DNA from: Serripes groenlandicus
Lineage: Eukaryota > Mollusca > Bivalvia > Cardiida > Cardiidae
DNA: 64,000 nt
Direction: 5' to 3'
NCBI GenBank assembly: GCA_031761405.1
Contig: JASEVX010000006.1
Location: forward strand, 27,919,533 to 27,983,532
In this document: positions 11,101 to 24,012 of the stretch, piece after piece
Layout: the number at the start of each line of letters is the position of its first letter
Numbering within the stretch: position 1 is the first letter of the stretch
Notes under the pieces: model-generated
What the model saw: the letters and a program-made list of their open reading frames with translations, nothing else
Told to the model about the DNA's origin: nothing
Database searches by the model: none
Made by a program: the position numbers and the translations under genes

Positions 11101-14100
11101 GAAATAAAGAACACAGTTATTTAATTCTGTAACAATATGAGAATGTGTTATAGGATGCGTATCATGGATTTGTACAAACGTTAGTTTCATCGAATATGTT
11201 GCGTTGACATTCTACAAAAGTTACAGATTCAATGCGATAGTGAAAACGAAAGTAGTGTGGACTTGGACAATAGTTTAATCACATTAAAAAAGATGATACA
11301 TAACATGATAAGGATCTAGTGCTACATTTTGCCTGCTTCACCTGCAGTTTTTTTATCCAGCTAATTTATTGGTATGTGTTTTAGTATTATGTGCATACAA
11401 TTTAGCTATTGTGTATGCAATGATGACAAGAGATGTATTATGTCCATAGTTTATTAATTCTTAGTAAATTAAAAGTTCGTATTTTTTAATTTGATAGTAG
11501 CTTTCCTTATAGTTTATGCAAGATGAGTAACATCAACAGAGTGAGAACTTTAATTAGTTATAACCCGCTATAAATTTTTAGATTCAAATAAGTTAACACA
11601 CCTCATTGGGATATTGTTAATATAAATCAAAGTGCTGAAATTACTATTGGATTGTGATTTTAGAATGATGTCAGCCAGGTGCAAATGAGGTAATGACATA
11701 AATGCACGTTATGATCAGATCATGGTTAGGATTTGCGGATAAGAACAAACGAGTGCATAATAAGTTGGAAAATAACAGAAACAAGGAATTTAAGTAATTA
11801 AAACCTTTTTTATTTTTCAGAAATGCTACCTTTGCCGTAGTATTTCAGGAGTGCTTTGATGCATACACCTCTGCTTGGAAATCATATATGTTCTTAAAAA
11901 GATTCTGAAGAAGAATTCCAATGCGTCTGCATGATGTCAATGCGTAAAACGATTTTCAAAGCATATCGACACCTCAGATATAAACAGATTATAGTTGAAA
12001 CATTGTAACAAAAGCAGCATTTGCTCGTCATGAATACATTCTTCATTTGCACCAATCTTTCAAAAGAGCAATCAAAGGTGAATAAATATTTGCCTCAAAG
12101 CATTTCAATAATGCTCTTAAGATCATACGTTCAAAGCATACCTAGACATCATATATGGACAGGTCTATGAACGTATGTGGAAAATGCATGAAACGCATAC
12201 AACGCTCTATGAATGAACGTATGAGAAATAAATAAATTGTACTGTACCAGCATTCTTTTATAAGCCACGTCTGTATGAGGAAAAGACGTAAATCGAAAAT
12301 TGCTCTATGTATGAAAGCATGAATAAATATGAATGTTACCTCAATTCAAACATAAAAAGCAAATTAAGAAAGTATTATAAATGATATGACTATTGACAAC
12401 ATTGTGACACAATAATGAGGAATTGACCCCAAGGTTCCAAATGATACATCTGCAAGTGGTAATTGTATAAAACGAATTTCAAGACAAATACATGTTTCAA
12501 ACCGTTATAAGGGAAATATTAGAAACACATAGCAGACGATTTTGAAAACATCTGTGAGGAATTTCTCCTTTTCACAGAACGTTTAGCTAGTTCAGTTCAC
12601 TGGTACGTAACATCCCTCATCTTATAATTTTGATATAAAATATGAAACAAATTCAAATAAATAATTATAGATTAATAAATCTAAACAATTATGCTGTTTA
12701 CTTTTTGAAGGAATATGTGAATAAACAGTAGTTAAAGGGGGCAAACAAGTGCCTTTCTAATGCAATAAAATAACAAGAGTTTAGTTACTTAATGCAAATG
12801 AAAACGGGGTTTGGCACTCGATAGAAAAAATGTCGTAAGCCTAATAAAATATAGTCTCAACTAGTTTCTTATTACATAAACACTCATCCCTAATGGGGAA
12901 ACATAATGTTCAACTATACAATTTCTATTAATTCGACGAAAAGGTCAGTCCACGAACGGACCTAATTCGTTTTAAAATACCTACTGATCCTAGTATAGGC
13001 ACAAGAGCCTGGCGCGTACAAACATACATAATAATGTTTACTGCTGAAAGATTTGTATTTCTTAAAATAAAATTCTTCAACTATATTCCTCATCAAACTG
13101 ATTGTACATGAAAAGACAATTGTGAAGATTTATTTTTGGATTTATCGCACTATATTGCGCCCGCCATTTTAGGTTATTTTTTTAAGTAGACTATTTGGAT
13201 TAAAATATAAATTTGTTATTAAAAGAAATATTTTTAGTGACAAACTATAGCTTAAATCGTATTCCGGGCGAAGCATAGCAACGAAACGCTTTCTTGGGTT
13301 AATTGAGCGGATGAAATTTATGTTCCCTTGATGAATTTCCAAACAAGGTCTCGCTAAAAAAAATCAACTGTGTACTAACACCATATCTTTTAATTGTAAA
13401 GGATTATAATTAATTTATTAGTCAATATAACCCGGGGATTTATCAGATGTAAGCCATTTGCAAAGGAAATCATGTCTGATATCGCTTATCGGCGAAGAGA
13501 AAATTTCAGTCACAACGGGGGGACTTGATCGACAACTAGTGTTCTTACAAGATGGCTAGATCTATATTGAGGATGAAAACAGCCGACTCTATTCTTAAGT
13601 AACGTACCATCTGATATAGCCGATGTCTGTTACTTGTAACATTCTTACCTGATGTATGTTACTTGTAACATTCTAACATTTGTTTACACTATACCTGCAA
13701 ATATAACACAAAAAGGACAATGTGTAAATGAGAAAATCTTGCTTCATTCCCGTTGTCCTCCCTTCTAAACCTGATTTGAACAATCCTGCGTATAGCCATA
13801 TAAACGCGATTCATCCACAATAGTTAATTATAATAATATCAAAATCATTCGAGCTAGAGAAAGAGATTGCTAATACTATAAAAACAGTAGATCTACAGTA
13901 AAGTACAGGTTATTGTAATCGTGTAGAAAAATATGTCGATTTGTGTATTCATTTGAAACGACATCACTGGTAATGGTAAGTAAAGCGCACCAATTTACGT
14001 ACTTTCAATCATATGTTGTTTCCCTTGATAATATTCTCAACAAGTGATAGATATTCATTCTGTGTACATTGATGTAGATCTGGCATTTACTAATTGGTTT

Positions 14101-14933
14101 CTTTGAGTCAGATAATCAATCTAATATCCAATGACACAATGAGATTTTAAAATCACTTCAACTATCATTTTATATAAACATGGATTTTCGAATAAACCCC
14201 CGTATAATTTATCCAGGTTTGTAACATCAACAGACTGATGACATTACATGTTTATAACCCAAATGCAAAACTTTGATTTGAATAGGTTTACATATAACTA
14301 TGCAAACACCGTATACATCGGTTATCTATTGGTATAGGATTGAAAAGAAAACTGCTGGTATTTGTAACTCTTTCGTACCAAGTCAAAACTCGCACTTATT
14401 AACTTTACAAAATATCTCTTTTTTTTTTACTGTTTTAAGATATAACAGTATAGTCCTCCTTTACACAAGAGACTGTAGACAATGGTATATACAGTGTCTA
14501 GGTATATATTGTTTCTCTTTACAATATGCTGGTGTATCTAAAAAGAAAACTAACAACTCATTGTTGGTTTTTTTACATAAAAGCAAATGTGGGTAGAGCA
14601 AACAATATATACATATATGTATGTGCGTAGCCATCAACGATAACAAAAGTTAGAATTGGCCTATGAACTTTATAAAAATAAAATTTAAAAAAAGTCAATG
14701 AAGTGAATGCAAAACATTCACCATTATCACTATTATAACTTTGAATTTAAATGATTGATTCATTTGGACTTATTTGGAAATGTCAAATTCTATTTATATA
14801 CCAATTATCGAATCGTTTGGGAAACTAGTAAGTCCAATTATTATACCAAATGTGTAGCTTATTAACCGGGTTTTCAACTTAGTTGCTAGAATAACGATGT
14901 CGCTGTTTCTTCGGCTTTTTACGTGCTAACGGA
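11101..14933. other. Upstream flank of gene A, no gene recognised
   Basis: A+T-rich DNA. Segments around 14281-14390 and 14710-14870 match 54541-54650 and 58505-58650 upstream of gene C, so this is shared unit DNA and not unique sequence. No convincing ORF, RNA gene or terminal repeats were found. Confidence 0.5.
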
Positions 14934-14991
14934 CAGGCGGGCTGGCTGGCGGGCGGGCAAGCGGGCTGGCGGGCAGGCGGGCTGGCGTTTA
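14934..14991 (+). repeat. GC-rich minisatellite (GGCGGGCTGGC-type)
   Basis: Imperfect repeats of GGCGGGCTGGC and GGCGGGCA stand out from the A+T-rich surroundings. They adjoin the 155 bp tandem repeat that follows, and such G-rich tracts commonly flank that mollusc repeat. Confidence 0.75.
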
Positions 14992-15002
14992 ACTAACCTA
15001 TG

Positions 15003-15400
15003 AAACCGAATATCTTTAGTTATGGTTATATTTTTACTAATGTTGGTATGTAGAAAGAGTTTTGTGGAGACCTTTCATTGGATTGCGATTGGGGCCCCTA
15101 GGGTCAAGGTCGCTGTTACTAAACATATACAAACGGTTGAAACTGAATATTAAAAGCTACGGTTGACATATTGTAACTAAAGTTGGTATTTAGAAAGAAT
15201 TCATGGAAACCTCCATGGGATTACGTTTGGGGTTCCTAGGGTCAATGTAAATGTCAGAGTAAGTAAAAAAAGAGAAATTGTTGAAATTCAATATCTTTAT
15301 TTAAGGTTGACATATTGTACATGTAACCAAAGTTGGTATCTAAAAACGTTTATGGAGACTGTTGATGTGATTGCGTTTGGTGCCCTAGGATTAAGGTTAA
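15003..15400 (+). repeat. Mollusc-type tandem repeat, about 155 bp unit (left part)
   Basis: Between two and three diverged units, each containing 'GGTTGACATATTGTAA' and 'TTGCGTTTGGGGCC CCTAGG'-like blocks. The array resumes at 18081, so it was one array before the transposon at 15401-18080 entered it. Confidence 0.75.
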
Positions 15401-18080
15401 AGGAATACGCTTGGCTGATGACAACTCGCTTTGAATTGAAAACAATTGTGCTGATCAGTGCCGCAGCATGAGCGCGCCATTGTTTACATATCGCAATGTC
15501 TCGAGACTTTCTGAAAAGAATCGTGACGTCATTTACACACTATGTCCCAAACAAAATATAAAAGTAGAGTTAACTAATGGACGACTGCGGTACTATAAAG
15601 GGAATACAAAATAGACTTTTTCGTAAGAAAATTAACCCCGGATGTTTACAAACCTAAACTTCAATTATTAAAATTGGAATTCCAAGCATTACATCATATT
15701 GTTACTAGATCTATATAAAGTGTTATAGTAAATAGTATCCAACCATAGTAGGCGGATAGAAAACACGAACTTGACTCGTGTAATATATATCAGCCAATTA
15801 CATATATATGTGTGTTACTTATAAAAGTAATGTCATTTGTTTATATATTTGACAGTTGTTTGTAATGAATTCACAGCTCGTTAGACATAATAAACCGTCG
15901 CGTTTGGTACAACAATCAAAGGTAATAGAAACAATCAAATGTCCGGTAGTGGTCGGACGCTACTGTAATAGGATCTGTCGGCGAGTCTTTTGAGCAGACA
16001 TACTTTGATCCCTTCCCTACATATTCTGCAGCAGACGGTAAAGAGATTCTCCATATAAGTCATCTGCTGCAGATTTGGTGTATGTGGAAAAGGGAGAATT
16101 GAAATGGTAAATTTTTACCAAAAGTCCAGAAATATTTTTGTTGTTAAACTTGTATATTAAATATTGAAGAAAAATTCTCAAACCTGCTTAAATATCCCTT
16201 TCAATAACAAATGAAATCATCCAATTTCTAAAATCGTTATTTGTTTTTAGTTGAATGTATTTTACCACAATTTATTACCTCCAAATACAAGACATGGGAA
16301 AGTTTATGAATATGCGTACAGCATAGCTTCGGAGGTTTTACACAAATGAGATACGTCACACACAAATCGCAATTCGGAGGTCATATTGTGAATTGCAAAT
16401 AAGATCAAATTGCATATTTGTATGGTCGGTTTTTCGTCAGGATGCGCCTGCAGAGGCTTACTGTACCGCTCAAAAGCAAAAACAATTTTCGGCCATGCCT
16501 ATAAAGGCTTTGTTACACCGGCAATCCACAGAACACTACAATCTCTATGACAGCAAATACATGTATAAATAAAGTTGTAAACGTTGTGACAAAAGGCGTA
16601 ATTCACAGATTAATCGAAAATTACAAATATTGTACCATTGTTTATTGAAAACCAATTAAAGGTCATAAAACCCAATCATATTTCCGGTAGCGATCAGACA
16701 CTACTTATGATCTACCAACAAAGCACCGCCGAGGCTTTGATGCGCTGATAAGAAGCAGTAGCCGACTAGGGGTAATAAACAGCAAGTCAACTAATTAGGG
16801 GTAATAAAATAATGAATTGACCATCATGCAAGGCGTAAAATGTTACAGCAGTCAAAAGACGTCAGTTCGTTTGAGAACATTCGATTTAGCTTTTCCTATA
16901 TAATTAATTACTGCAATACTGTTACGTCTTTCACAGCCTTATGTTGAAGTACTACCCAAAACGTTAGGAATTTGATGATGATCAAATGAAAACAAGGACA
17001 GCACTGGCTGTAATGGACCATATTCATTCCCTGGATCGACAACAGCAAAAAGATTTAGGCATTTTCAAAACTAACTGGAGAGTGGACAGTTAAGTCTGTC
17101 TATGAACATAAGAACTTCATGTGGGTGTTCGAGTTGACGAACAAAGTTGTAAAACATTTTCCGCTGGTAGCGGCATTACGATGCAGTTATAGCATGAAAA
17201 AGAATCTTCCTTAGAAACTGGGACTAGTGCGATCTCCAATTTTTGATACACATTATTCCTTTCCATTTCCATAAGTTCGATGTCTGAATACTCTGGTTCA
17301 AAATTATATTCGATAATCTCGTCTAATTCGTGCTCCATAATTATAAGAAAATGTTAATATACTCTCAAACTATTAATGCAGTTTAAAGTATTATAGTCAA
17401 ACAGCACGATATCAGAGCTAACGCAGTTGTTACTTAATAAGAATTATGTTATCCAGTGGTGGCCTTTTTTTACTGATAAATTAAATTAAAGGTAATTACG
17501 TTCTCAAACTTCTCTATTATCTAATTCATTAAATTAACGGCAATTACGTTCTCAAACTTCTCAAAATATCTAATTAAGGAAGTTTAAATAAACATTCAAA
17601 GCAAACTGTAATCAATTATAACACGGATAGATTTACCGCCCCACTATGATGAATTAATAATCTAAAACAAACATACATGTATACAATATTTACACCATTA
17701 AACTTCAAAAGTGGTCATTCCTCATAATCGGCCTTTTTGGACCAGACCAGGCGTTTCTTTCTGGACCTATAATCGGCCATTTTGGACTGGCCTTTTACGC
17801 ATTCGGCCATTTTTAACCTATACCTAAGATAAGATAGCGATCTGAAAACTTAGTATTCCATACAGTGATAATCGGAAGGGTGTAACTGACGTCACAGGAA
17901 GTTGATTATAAGCAAATATGGCGGCGCCCATAGGCGATCGATACCGACGTGAAGACACAAACTTTAAAAGCATATATCTTGGTAGTGCAGGCATGTAAAA
18001 AAAGGTTAATTACATTAAAATTATACATTACTGTAGTGCTATTTAGTCATATAGTTTTAATCTGAGCAAAGCGTATTCCT
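15401..18080. mobile_element. 2.68 kb DNA transposon with terminal inverted repeats
   Basis: Ends are AGGAATACGCTTGGCT on the left and, inverted, AGGAATACGCTTTGCT on the right, flanked by TAA on both sides inside an interrupted tandem repeat. Subterminal regions also match in inverse orientation (GCGC-CCAT-TTTAC and GTGACGTCA blocks on both sides), so the full inverted repeats are long and diverged. A 3 bp TAA duplication fits PIF/Harbinger; reading the flanks as TTAA, with a 1 bp asymmetry, would fit piggyBac or Kolobok. No transposase ORF survives. One minus-strand ORF with a P2X7-C-terminus-like look lies inside. Confidence 0.65.
17117..17338 (-). pseudogene. ORF of 73 codons resembling P2X7 C-terminal-domain-like proteins
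   Basis: An acidic N-terminus with 'IEYNFEPEYSD' is followed by a short cysteine block 'CYNCIVMPLPAE'. That order recalls the 'FEPE ... C-C ... MPT' pattern of the cytosolic P2X7-type C-terminal domain, which is common in single-domain proteins of molluscs and cnidarians. Several expected cysteines and histidines are missing, and downstream codons run into stops, so it is probably a decayed fragment carried by the surrounding transposon. Assignment is by pattern memory only. Confidence 0.3.
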
Positions 18081-18330
18081 TAAATTTCGCTGTTACAAAA
18101 AAAAAGAAAAACGCTTGAAAGTGAATATCTAAAGTTACGGTTGACATATTGTAACCAAAGTTGGTATATAGAAAGAACTTATGAAGAAGTTTCATGGGAT
18201 TGCGTTTGGGACCCCTAGTTTGAAGGTCAAGATCGCTGTTACTAAAAATAGAAAAACGGTTGAAATTGAATATCTTTGGTTACGGTTGACATAATATAAT
18301 TAAACATGGTATGTAACTGTTCCAAAAATG
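18081..18330 (+). repeat. Mollusc-type tandem repeat (right part of interrupted array)
   Basis: About 1.5 units of the same repeat as at 15003-15400, with 'GGTTGACATATTGTAACC' and 'TTGCGTTTGGGACCCC'. It begins with the TAA that duplicates the left flank of the inserted transposon. Confidence 0.75.
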
Positions 18331-18649
18331 GAAACATGTTTTCTACTGTGTCATATGTTACGGAAATTTATATTTCAACCAATCTAGGGCTATATAAATG
18401 TCATATTGATCTACGGGTGGGTCCATTTGGCTCACAAGTAAAACATGTAAATTGTTTGTACCAGAGTATGTTCTATATTGTTACTTATGTCACTTTGCCC
18501 GTGCAGTATAGATGATTTACGATACAATATAAATTGAATGCAAGTCTTTGGGGATTTTTCAAAAAATTGTGTTACTTGTAAAATTGTTTGCTGTAGATTT
18601 GTTGTATGTGGGATTGGGTTAAGTTTTGTTTTACTGATACAACTGATAA

Positions 18650-19620
18650 CCAATAAAAATTAAAATAACATTGCAAACCTGGTTTCATGGTATTGTCGTG
18701 TTCGTGTTGTTCATATTGAAACGGTTTTCAATACCAAAGTGTTGGAAGGTAAAACAAAGTTTAGCCCGGTCGGGTAGCTCAATTGGTAGCGTATCTGACT
18801 CGTGATCTGGAGGTCACGGTTCGATACCCGGTTGCGGCGACATTCTTTCGGGCGATTTTTCCATCGCCTCTCACCTCTGATCTATGTGAGAAAGTAGTCA
18901 GTGGCTTCGAAAGAATGTTGTGTAAGTACTGGTGTAGGAAAGCCAGGAAAACATGGGTAGGTGCACTGACCGCCGTGATATGACGAAAGCTGTTGAAAGC
19001 GGCGTTAAACTCCAAACAAACAAACAAATAAAACAAAGTTAGATAAAATAAATATCGTACAATTTAAATAAATGGAAACGAAAAAAGTACCTGCGTAAGT
19101 TGACCTGTCCTAGAAATATATTTATGAATTACGATTGAAACAAGAATAGACTTAATACTTGACGTTAAGATAACTATAAGATAAATGTTAAAAGCCCCGT
19201 GTAGCAATTTAGGGTCTTAAGCCGTCTGCGTACAGTGAAGACTCTGGCGATACTGTTCATTCAAACAGTCTCACCAGACGCAGTCCGCCTTCATGTAATT
19301 TTGTCCTAGATGCAACTTTGACAAAATCTTGAAGTCTAGCCTCATTAGTTTTACGTCAATATAACATTAAATGTTATCAAAGTGAAGTGTCACTGAGACC
19401 TTCAATCACAGGACGCGGTTCATATTTATTTTGTATATATCAGTACTTGAGTCTCGTCAGCAGGAAACCGATCACATGGCATGTGCTACATGTGGCGATC
19501 CAGACCGAGCAGTCTGACCGGCTTCTTCTCTGTTGCGACCTAATATCAACGATTCATTTTGAGAATGAAACTGACCAAAGTTAAATTGATGGATAAAAAC
19601 GTCGGAGTTTTAACAGCCTG
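18650..19620. repeat. Outer flank block of unit A
   Basis: Without the SINE this block matches 44760-45290 (unit B) and 58660-59210 (unit C). Shared marks are 'AAAAGTACCTGCGTAA', 'CAGTACTTGAGTCTCGT' and the 'CAGTCTGAC' region. It forms the right edge of the duplicated unit. No gene is seen. Confidence 0.7.
18762..19028 (+). mobile_element. tRNA-derived SINE, full length
   Basis: The tRNA-like head has an A box 'TAGCTCAATTGG' and a B box 'GGTTCGATACC'. A tRNA-unrelated body follows, and the tail 'AGCGGCGTTAAACTCC' ends in (CAAA)n. The 12 bp target duplication TAAAACAAAGTT lies at 18750-18761 and 19029-19040. The corresponding place upstream of gene C (about 58700) lacks the SINE, so it inserted after the units duplicated. 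Confidence 0.88.
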
Positions 19621-19907
19621 CCCTATAAACAGCAGTATTTTTTCTTATCAGTGTTATCTTTTTCTTTTTCTTCTTTTTTTTCGGCTTCTTCTTCTTCTTA
19701 TTATTATTATTATCATGAAGTAGTAGGTTTCTCATGCCGCAAGAATATATTCAGATAATGCTATGTCTGTAAAGACCTACCCGAGCATATACTTTCCGGA
19801 ACCTCAATAAAGTGGATTTAATCATGGCCTTGATCATTATTCTAAAGATGTTGTATGCTGGTAATAACGCTCAAGGATAAGGGTATGTTTACGTTCACGC
19901 TTTCTTA

Positions 19908-20952
19908 TTAGTCGCCGGGCAGAAGCCCGCGACTTCTATTTTTAATAGCTTTTCGAAAATCACATGGGAGGGCGGCTTATTATTAGAAAGAAACAAATCT
20001 AGATGATTTGAACATATTACAATTGTGGCTGTTTACGAACACTAATAAATGACACATCTAAAATGAAATAAATATTCCGATTTTTTAATGTTTGCAGTTT
20101 TTTTTATTTCACTCGCATTTAAGTTTTTTGTCTTATTTACGAAGACAAAAGTGGTCCCTTCAAGACGTGAACCAACACCCCCTAATGCAGACTCTTATGT
20201 GTCATCATTGAGGTCAATTTCGGATTCTCCTTTTAATAGCAATTTTAACTTACTAAATGTTGTTTTCATGTTCAAAGAGATGTCTTGATTTGTGTAGAAT
20301 TCATTTAATAATGTTAATCCATGAATATCTAAAGTAGGAACTGTTTCTAAGCTAAATATAGACCCTATTCTGTTGTGTAGGTTCGTGACCTTTAACATCG
20401 ATTTTCGCGCATGCGCATTTCGATATGAAAAAGCGAGTGATATTATTTTATTTTAGACAAGTACAAGACGAATGTTTGACGCAAAGCGTCAAGAGAAGCC
20501 GCAATATTTCGTTGTACATGTAGAAATAAGAAAAAAAGAACATTTTTAAATCCACAAACAATAGAACAATTTAAACTGTAGACGGTAATGCTGATATATT
20601 TCTCCTTTTGAAGACTTTTGTTTTCTTCAAATTACCTCCCTTTAAAGCAATACCAGGATATTTACCTTGTGATTCGAATAAGATTGACAAACATTGAAAT
20701 TATATGAATGAATACTATTATTTAAATAAGTAACAACAGCAAAATTAAATTTAAGCCAAGATAAATGTGTACACATTTCGTTAATTTTTTATAGATACCC
20801 TAATGTATAGGTATGCATATAAAATTTATAAGCAAATGTTTTCATTTCAACGTTCCTAATGTTTGAATAGACTAAGGAAAGTCAAGAATACATAAAAAAA
20901 TCAATGCAGTCTTTTCCGGCGACATTGATGCCTTGCATCAACTTTCTCTTGT
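19908..20952 (-). mobile_element. Helitron-like element, copy 2
   Basis: Inverted relative to copy 1. On the + strand it begins TTAGTCGCCGGGC-AGAA-GCCCGCGAC, the complement of hairpin plus CTAA, preceded by A. Units B and C are uninterrupted here ('TTTCTTATACG' and 'TTTCTTATATG'), so they show the empty A|T target. The far end has 'GCATCAACTTTCTCTTGT', shared with copy 1. No coding capacity is visible. Confidence 0.55.
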
Positions 20953-21629
20953 ATATTGCAGATATACTCCGTATATTTTGTCATAAGTAACCCTTTGAAA
21001 GAATTATGACTGGCTAAACTGAGATGCTTCAGTCACACACTAATATAACAAAGAATATGTTCAAAGAATTTGGAAACGATGTATTACATTACAATGAACA
21101 CATGCAGGGCTCCTTCTCACTTAACACACCTCACATATCATGGTATGATTACGTACCCGTATTCTTAGATTTTGCCCAAATACTCCATGTGCATTTTTCA
21201 AAAGTAACCATCTAGAAGTCTATCTGAATAATGACTGGAAACAATGTGTAAAATTAACTCTTTCAAAGCATATGGCAATTTTTAGGTTTTTGCAAACAAT
21301 ATAGACCCAGATGAATCATCTCATAACGAGCTGTCTAAACTGAATTCATTATTGATTGCCTTTAAGTTATCAAAATACTCCAAAAGTTTTATTACATATA
21401 AAATTGAATCACCCGATTTTGAACATGGTAGAGTCTACTTTCGGAAATTCGGCGCCGAAAAAGCTAATATATACACGTCCTGCATTCTATGTCCCACCTG
21501 CAGATGCATTTTGACGCATATGCAGTTGGCGGTATTTGAAAACGGAGTGGAAAAAGAAAAAAGCCTTCAAAGAATATTTACAATTTTTGTATCGATGTAA
21601 TTAAATTCGTTTTTGTTTCTTTTGTGTTA

Positions 21630-21860
21630 TAGGGCATTTTCAGCAATCTGTCAATTATATCACGGCAATTTCTGGGTAAATAACTAGTGCTACAGGTTCA
21701 TTTATCGTGACGCCAGCGGGTCAGTCGTAATGCTTATCCAACAACCCCGAGTGTCACATAGGGAAAGTCATTACTACAGTTTTGTATAGTCTTTGGTATG
21801 ACTGCTCGGCGATCGAACCCGCAAACTCTCGCACCTGAAGAGGACGCAACACTGAGCCTT
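21630..21860 (-). mobile_element. Old SINE inside segment X, copy 2
   Basis: This is the counterpart of the SINE at 40-275, with a more eroded B box ('GGGTTCGATCG' on the minus strand). Confidence 0.4.
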
Positions 21861-23684
21861 AAATTCGCCTGCTGCATATTTGTTGTAATTGGAAAGGGTT
21901 ATTTGACTGAATAGAATTAATAAATTGCTCCAAACATCTAGATAATGACATATTAGAGCCGTTCTTTGATTGTTGATCGAACAGTGAGGGATGTTGTGGC
22001 TCCGTACCGACTCATTGAAGTCGTTATCGTTAGTCGACAGTTGGTAGAGGTACTAAAGGTCCTTTTGACGAGTCAAAAATAGCGTCTCGTTGGTGCAGCT
22101 TTATGAGACGGAAACGACTAAAACACTTTAGCTGAGTTGGCCATGGTGATCTAACTGAAATATGCTTTACATGGTGGAGCTTCAACAAGACTTATACTGG
22201 TTTGCTTGTGACCATATCCATATACATGAAAAAACAAGCGTAACTTTAATCATTACACGTTCGGAGAAAGACCTGTCTGCGCTTCCGTACTAAACAATGC
22301 GAATGGACACTGCCTACAGACGATTATCCAAACCTTATATAACTACGTGGTGAAAAGTGCAGAGACAGATCAGAATGCGCTAGGTGATCTGAATCTACAC
22401 TGGTAGCAACCTATGAGTTACCTTTTGCACCGTTATATCAGAGAGCCGACCTCTTCTTTCAGAACATTTACCTCATATCCTAAATGAAGAACAAGTCGAA
22501 ATATCTCAGGATATCTATATAAAAGTTGAACATTTAGAACATTTTGTAAATGCGATAACAATCTAGGACATTTTTCAGATAAGATAACACGTGTTGTGTA
22601 TACGCTCCTTTTTCATTTGGATAAGTCATATGTTTAAATTAATTGACTTTTCTTTCTTTAAATGTTGTTAAATTCTTTCCCGTTCAAAATTGAAATATGT
22701 ACATGGGAACCAATATTTTGATTAGCTAATCCTTCTCGGAGCGGAGAACATATGTACCTGTGGCAACTATCACTACACTAATATAGTTTTAAATCATTAA
22801 TGCATGCTAGCCTGTCTGATGCCATGCAAACAGGATAGGATTTGGGTAGTAAACGTGTTCACGTGTCTCAAAGACACAGTTTGAACTGAAATCTCATAGC
22901 CAGGAAGTTATGTGTGTATACTGATATCTAACCCGTACGTGATATAACTGACAAATTGTTGAAAACACTATTAAACTCAAACTCTTTTGTTGAGTCCATT
23001 AGTAGTTTACGTCTTGATATGATAATATACGTTTACTATGAAAAAGGTTTTTAAACAAAAGGATGTTTTTAAACGTAGTCGAAAACATTGTAGGAAAAGG
23101 AGAAAGTGCTCTCATTTTTAAAGTCGGCCTATTGTAATACCCCTGGCTTCGTCGAATGCGTCTGCTTCGTCACAGAAATTGAATCTTACCGCTTAACTAA
23201 ATAAAGCGTTCGACATATTCAAATGAAACGTGGTACACATATTCCTATGAACAATAACAATTTCTTTACCAAGTCACATTCATCTGGCTTAAATAATTAT
23301 TCAGTTATGCCCCTTTTTCGTCTTAAAAATAACCTGCGATCGTGTGCGTTCGCTCCGCGGCGTTCTTGTTAAAATCCTTAACGAATGTATTATGTTATGG
23401 TTCTGTTCATCTATCCTTCTGTTTCATAGCAATTTCTTTTGCATTCTACAAATCGTACATTGTTCAAGGATTTCAAATATGGGTCAGACAAGACTGGGTC
23501 AAACAAGACAGTCCAGAGTTATGTGCCCATTCTCTTTGCAATGTAATTTTACTGATTATACATGTAGCTGCTTGTGCATACAAATATATAAGTTTACACT
23601 GTGATAACAGTTAAAAAAAATCAAAGCACAGAAAGTACTAATGGGGGGAGGGGGCAGTGTATTGGAGATTTAAACATTTTTGTT

Positions 23685-24012
23685 TAATTGATTTGGGTTT
23701 AACGGTCTTTTCAACAATATTTTAGCCAATTCAAAGCTGCAATTTCACGTACTCATGTTTCCTGGCTTAATCACACGTTATTCCAAGGCATATTTAGTTT
23801 AGGTTTAAACTTATTTATTTTACATGGATTACGAAACAAGCTTTCAGCTTATATATCTGATTGCTCGATGTCTGCCCCCTGAAGACTTAACCAGTACTCG
23901 CGCCGTTGGTTTGGAAAAATATCTGAGGCAGAAACTGCTAATCACAGTATTCGAACCCGGGACCTTTGGTACGAGGGGTCGACGCTCTACCACTGCCTTC
24001 CAGGTGACATTT
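23685..24012 (-). mobile_element. tRNA-derived SINE, minus strand
   Basis: The + strand starts with the complement of the SINE tail ('TTGGGTTTAACGGTC') and ends in the complement of a tRNA-like head, including 'ATTCGAACCCGGGAC' (B box) and 'GCTCTACCACTG' (A-box side). No target duplications were recognised. Confidence 0.55.

Larger units (their letters stand above)
19640..22870. repeat. Gene-less unit A': microsatellite, pre-gene block, segment X
   Basis: It opens with a short CTT/ATT-rich tract and 'CCGCAAGAATATATTCAGATAATG', aligned with 33265 and 48548 in units B and C. The pre-gene block follows ('GGGTATGTTTACG', then 'GACTGGCTAAACTGAGATGCT'), then segment X. No HSPA12 exon was found after it: the sequence turns into unrelated repeats at about 22870. 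It is the start of a unit that lost, or never had, the gene. Confidence 0.65.

Noticed and set aside
18764..18840. Possible functional tRNA gene
   Set aside because: A and B boxes are present, but the sequence continues into a SINE body and tail with target duplications and does not fold into a full cloverleaf by eye.
23342..23614. Two overlapping frames of about 90 codons
   Set aside because: They look like repeat-derived sequence, with no recognisable domain, splice context or conservation.
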